Made by a program: the position numbers and the translations under genes. A DNA stretch of 18,100 bases from Comamonadaceae bacterium (GTDB taxonomy: Bacteria > Pseudomonadota > Gammaproteobacteria > Burkholderiales > Burkholderiaceae_C). The stretch spans positions 1 through 18,100 of the forward strand of contig JAJTBK010000396.1 of NCBI GenBank assembly GCA_021286965.1, given 5' to 3'. How positions within the stretch are numbered: the first letter of the stretch is position 1; every line of letters starts with the position of its first letter. Below are positions 14,920 through 18,100 of the stretch, piece by piece. Under the pieces are notes generated by a model. The model ran no database searches. It was not told the DNA's origin and saw only the letters and a list, made by a program, of their open reading frames with translations.

Positions 14920-17016
14920 ATGAGCGCTGAATACCAAGTCCACGGCGATGTGGCCGTGATCACCTTGAACAACCCGCCCGTCAACGGGCTGGGCCTGGCC
15001 ACGCGCCAGGGCATCGTCGCGGCGCTGGCGCAGGCCGAGCAGGATGCGGCGGTGCAGGCCATCGTCCTCACGGGCGCGGGCAAAGCGTTCAGCGGCGGTG
15101 CCGACATCACCGAATTCGGCACCGACCGCGCCTTTGCCGAACCCAATCTGCACACCGTCATCGCCGCCATCGAGCAATGCGCCAAGCCCGTGGTGGCGGC
15201 GCTGCACAGCGTCGCCATGGGCGGCGGGCTGGAGCTGGCGCTGGGCTGCCACTACCGCATTGCTGCGCCCGGCACCAGCGTGGCCCTGCCCGAGGTCAAG
15301 CTCGGCCTGCTGCCCGGCGCGGGCGGCACGCAGCGCCTGCCGCGCGCCCTGGGGGTGGAGGCGGCGCTGAACCTCATCGTCAGCGGTGAAACCGTCAAGA
15401 GCGAAATGTTGGCCTTCGTGCCCGGGCAAAAACTGTTCGACAAGCTCGCCGCCAGCGCCCAATCGTTGGCCGAAGAAGCCCTGGCCTTTGCCCGCAGCGT
15501 CGCCAGCGTGCGCCCGCTGCCGCTGGTCAGCAGCCTGCCGTGCAAGCACCCGCAGGGCGATGCGTACTTTCAGTTTGCGCGCAACATGGCCAAGGGCATG
15601 GCCAAAAACTTCCCGGCCCCGGCGAAATGCGTCGATGCCGTCCAAGCTGCAACCCAGAAAAAATTTGCCGATGGCCTGGCCGCCGAGCGCGCGCTGTTCA
15701 TCGAGCTGATGTGGGGCAGCGAATCGCGCGCCCTGCGCCACCTGTTCCTGGCCGAACGCGCTGCCAGCAAGATCCCGGACGTGCCTTCGAGCACGCCGCA
15801 GCGCACCATCGCTGCCGTGGGCGTGATTGGCGCCGGCACCATGGGCGGCGGCATTGCCATGAACTTCCTCAACGCCGGCATCCCCGTCAAGCTGCTGGAG
15901 ACCAAGCCCGAAGCCCTGGAGCGCGGCATCGCCACCATCCGCAAGAACTACGAAGCCCAGGTGGCGAAGAAAAAGCTCAAGCAAGACAAGTACGAGCAGC
16001 GCATGGCCCTGCTGTCGAGCACGCTGGACTACGCCGATTTGAAGGACGCCGACCTCATCATCGAAGCCGTGTTCGAGGACATGGGCGTGAAGGGATCGGT
16101 GTTCAAGCAGCTCGACGCCGTCGCCAAGCCCGGCGCCATTCTGGCGAGCAACACCTCCACGCTCGATTTGAACCACATTGCCGCCTTCACCCACCGCCCG
16201 CAAGACGTGGTCGGCCTGCACTTCTTCAGCCCGGCCAACATCATGAAGCTGCTCGAAGTGGTGCGCGGCGAAAAAACCGCCAATGACGTGCTCGCTACCG
16301 TCATGGCCGTGGCGAAAAAAATCCGCAAGACGGCGGTGCTCTCGGGCGTGTGCGACGGCTTTATCGGCAACCGCATGATCGAGCGCTACAGCCAGCAGGC
16401 GGGCTTTTTGCTCGACGAAGGCTGCACCCCGGCGCAGGTCGATAAGGCTGCCGAAAAATTCGGCTTTGCCATGGGCCCCTTCCGTATGGGCGACCTCGCC
16501 GGCAACGACATCGGCTGGGCCATCCGCAAGCGCCGTGCGGTCGAGCGTCCCGACCTCAAATACAGCAAAACCGCTGATTTGCTGTGCGAACAGGGCCGCT
16601 TCGGCCAGAAAACCGGCGCCGGCTGGTACGACTACCTGCCGGGCCGGCGCGACGCCATCCCCAACGCCGAGGTCGTCGCCATGATCGAGGCCAACCGCCA
16701 GGCCCAGGGCATTACGGCGCGCAAGATTTCGGACGAAGAAATCGTGCAGCGCCTGGTGTTCAGCCTGGTCAACGAAGCCGCCCACATCCTCGAAGAAGGC
16801 ATTGCCACCAAGGCCAGCGACATCGACGTCGTTTACATCTTTGGCTACGGCTTCCCCGTGCACCGGGGCGGGCCGCTGTGCTACGCCAACGAAGTCGGCC
16901 TGTTCAACGTCGTACGCGCCATGCAGCGCTTTGGCCAAAACCCGCTCGACGACGCTGCTTTCTGGCAACCCGCGCCGCTGCTGCAGCGCCTGGTGGCGCA
17001 AGGCAAGCAGTTCTAA
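14920..17016 (+). CDS. Fused enoyl-CoA hydratase / 3-hydroxyacyl-CoA dehydrogenase
   Basis: A 698-residue multifunctional beta-oxidation enzyme that hydrates 2-enoyl-CoA and oxidises the 3-hydroxyacyl-CoA with NAD. Residues 1-190 are the crotonase domain: oxyanion-hole stretches FSGGADI (57-63) and [10 protein letters not shown] (100-109), with E105 and E125 ([20 protein letters not shown]) at the two catalytic positions. A linker follows. The NAD-binding Rossmann motif [11 protein letters not shown] is at 301-311, NTSTLDL at 411-417, the catalytic H434 in GLHFFSP, and FIGNRM at 481-486. The C-terminal 3HCDH repeats run to [12 protein letters not shown] (641-652). Length and order match FadJ/FadB-type alpha subunits. 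The ATG has AGGAG at 14908-14912, seven bases upstream. The partner thiolase starts 27 bases downstream. Confidence 0.95.
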   Translation: MSAEYQVHGDVAVITLNNPPVNGLGLATRQGIVAALAQAEQDAAVQAIVLTGAGKAFSGGADITEFGTDRAFAEPNLHTVIAAIEQCAKPVVAALHSVAMGGGLELALGCHYRIAAPGTSVALPEVKLGLLPGAGGTQRLPRALGVEAALNLIVSGETVKSEMLAFVPGQKLFDKLAASAQSLAEEALAFARSVASVRPLPLVSSLPCKHPQGDAYFQFARNMAKGMAKNFPAPAKCVDAVQAATQKKFADGLAAERALFIELMWGSESRALRHLFLAERAASKIPDVPSSTPQRTIAAVGVIGAGTMGGGIAMNFLNAGIPVKLLETKPEALERGIATIRKNYEAQVAKKKLKQDKYEQRMALLSSTLDYADLKDADLIIEAVFEDMGVKGSVFKQLDAVAKPGAILASNTSTLDLNHIAAFTHRPQDVVGLHFFSPANIMKLLEVVRGEKTANDVLATVMAVAKKIRKTAVLSGVCDGFIGNRMIERYSQQAGFLLDEGCTPAQVDKAAEKFGFAMGPFRMGDLAGNDIGWAIRKRRAVERPDLKYSKTADLLCEQGRFGQKTGAGWYDYLPGRRDAIPNAEVVAMIEANRQAQGITARKISDEEIVQRLVFSLVNEAAHILEEGIATKASDIDVVYIFGYGFPVHRGGPLCYANEVGLFNVVRAMQRFGQNPLDDAAFWQPAPLLQRLVAQGKQF

Positions 17017-17043
17017 CCGCCCCGTATTCAAGGAAATAGCGTT

Positions 17044-18100
17044 ATGACTTCCGCAGTAATCGTCTCCACCGCCCGCACCCCCCTGGCCAAGAGCTGGAAG
17101 GGCGCCTTCAACATGACCTACGGCGCCACCCTGGGCGGCCACGCCGTGCAGCACGCCGTGCAGCGCGCCGGCATTGACGGCGCCCTGGTCGAAGACGTCA
17201 TCATGGGCTGCGCCCTGCCCGAAGGCACCACGGGCGCCAACGTGGCGCGCCTGATCGCCATCCGCGCCGGCCTGCCCGTCACCGCCTCGGGCCTGACCAT
17301 CAACCGCTTCTGCTCGTCGGGCCTGCAATCGATCGCCCTGGCGGCGCAGCGCATCATCGCCGGCGAGAACGACGTGCTCGTCGCCGGCGGCGTGGAAAGC
17401 ATCTCCTGCGTGCAGCAAGAGGTGAACATGCACATGGCGCAAGACCCCGAGCTGTATGCCGCCAAGCCCGAAATTTACTGGAACATGCTGCAAACGGCCG
17501 AGAACGTCGCCAAACGCTACGGCATTGGCCGCGACGCCATGGATGAATACGGCGCCGCCAGCCAGCAAAAAGCCTGCGCTGCGCAGGCCGCCGGCTTGTT
17601 CGATGCGGAAATTGCCCCCATCACCGTCACTGCCGGCATTGCTGACAAGACCCTGGGCCTTATCACCAAGCAAGTCACCGTCAGCCGCGACGAAGGCACG
17701 CGCGAAGGCACCACGGCAGAAGGCATCAGTGGCCTCAAGAGCGCCATGCCCGGTGGCCTCATCACCGCCGGCAACGCCAGCCAGTTCAGCGACGGCGCCG
17801 GCGCCTGCGTGGTGGTGAGCGAGGACTTCGCCAGCCGCAACAACCTGCAGCCCCTGGGCCGCTTCCTCGGCTTCGCCGTGGCGGGCTGCGAGCCCGATGA
17901 GATGGGCATCGGCCCGGTGTTCGCCGTTCCCAAGGTGCTGAAGAAACTGGGCCTGACGGTGCAGGACATCGACCTGTGGGAGCTGAACGAGGCCTTCGCC
18001 GTGCAGGTGCTCTACTGCCGCGACACGCTCGGCATTCCCAATGACCGCCTGAACGTCAACGGCGGCGCCATTGCCCTGGGCCACCCCTACGGCGTCTCCG
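17044..18100 (+). CDS. Acetyl-CoA C-acyltransferase (thiolase), 3' end missing
   Basis: A thiolase that cleaves 3-ketoacyl-CoA to acetyl-CoA and a shortened acyl-CoA, the last step of beta-oxidation. The ATG at 17044 has AGGA at 17031-17034, nine bases upstream. About 352 residues are present and the frame is still open at the window end. The nucleophilic cysteine is C90 in NRFCSSGLQ; AGGVESIS, NASQFSDGAGA, ELNEAFAVQ and GGAIALGHPYG (with the catalytic histidine) are in place. The second catalytic cysteine, normally some 30 residues later, lies beyond the window. It follows the fused hydratase/dehydrogenase by 27 bases, so both are one transcript, as in fadBA or fadJI pairs. Chain-length preference is not visible. 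Confidence 0.95.
   Translation, partial: MTSAVIVSTARTPLAKSWKGAFNMTYGATLGGHAVQHAVQRAGIDGALVEDVIMGCALPEGTTGANVARLIAIRAGLPVTASGLTINRFCSSGLQSIALAAQRIIAGENDVLVAGGVESISCVQQEVNMHMAQDPELYAAKPEIYWNMLQTAENVAKRYGIGRDAMDEYGAASQQKACAAQAAGLFDAEIAPITVTAGIADKTLGLITKQVTVSRDEGTREGTTAEGISGLKSAMPGGLITAGNASQFSDGAGACVVVSEDFASRNNLQPLGRFLGFAVAGCEPDEMGIGPVFAVPKVLKKLGLTVQDIDLWELNEAFAVQVLYCRDTLGIPNDRLNVNGGAIALGHPYGVS

Noticed and set aside
14860..18084. A 1074-codon open frame on the minus strand across the hydratase/dehydrogenase and thiolase genes.
   Set aside because: The + strand genes have clear catalytic motifs throughout, and long antisense open frames are expected opposite GC-rich genes. The translated product is Ala/Gly/His/Gln-rich and shows no recognisable domain.

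Overview
The window reads as a high-GC betaproteobacterial chromosome segment, most likely Comamonadaceae (Acidovorax or Alicycliphilus-like). That placement is an inference. It rests on the purF-metZ-gltX gene order, the betaproteobacterial look of the tRNAs, and two intergenic palindromes that resemble a short repeat I remember from that family. Nearly all of the sequence is coding. Genes in operons overlap by ATGA or sit a few bases apart. No transposase, integrase, phage gene or CRISPR array was seen.

Left part (1-4475, + strand): the 3' part of purF (purine synthesis), an intergenic palindromic repeat, metZ (methionine synthesis) and gltX (glutamyl-tRNA synthetase), which overlaps metZ by four bases. 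A tRNA cluster Ala(GGC)-Glu(UUC)-Asp(GUC) follows, with a promoter candidate over the end of gltX and a strong terminator after tRNA-Asp. The 440 bases between gltX and the next gene hold only these RNA genes and signals.

Middle part: a + strand membrane protein of the DUF1624/HGSNAT-like family (4476-5255) faces a convergent minus-strand run. In transcription order that run is a Crp/Fnr-type regulator, msrB (methionine sulfoxide repair), yciB (inner membrane/septation protein), bolA and a periplasmic parvulin isomerase. It ends at a terminator shared with the DUF1624 stop codon. The set leans toward stress response and envelope upkeep.

Right part (8305-18100, + strand): a catabolic uptake module. 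A Liv-type periplasmic binding protein stands divergent from the Crp-like regulator and is followed by an acyl-CoA synthetase. A terminator comes next, then livH-livM-livG-livF as one tightly coupled operon. After a second repeat there is a fused enoyl-CoA hydratase/3-hydroxyacyl-CoA dehydrogenase and a thiolase cut off by the window end. The layout suggests import of a carboxylic acid, activation to its CoA ester and beta-oxidation, rather than plain branched-chain amino acid uptake. The substrate cannot be read from the sequence.

The most unusual signal is in the two ATPases. LivF has arginine in place of the Walker A lysine and LivG has a degenerate signature motif. In the ABC dimer these two changes fall in the same composite ATP site, which predicts an importer with one canonical and one degenerate site. 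No intergenic stretch over 300 bases lacks a gene, apart from the tRNA region described.
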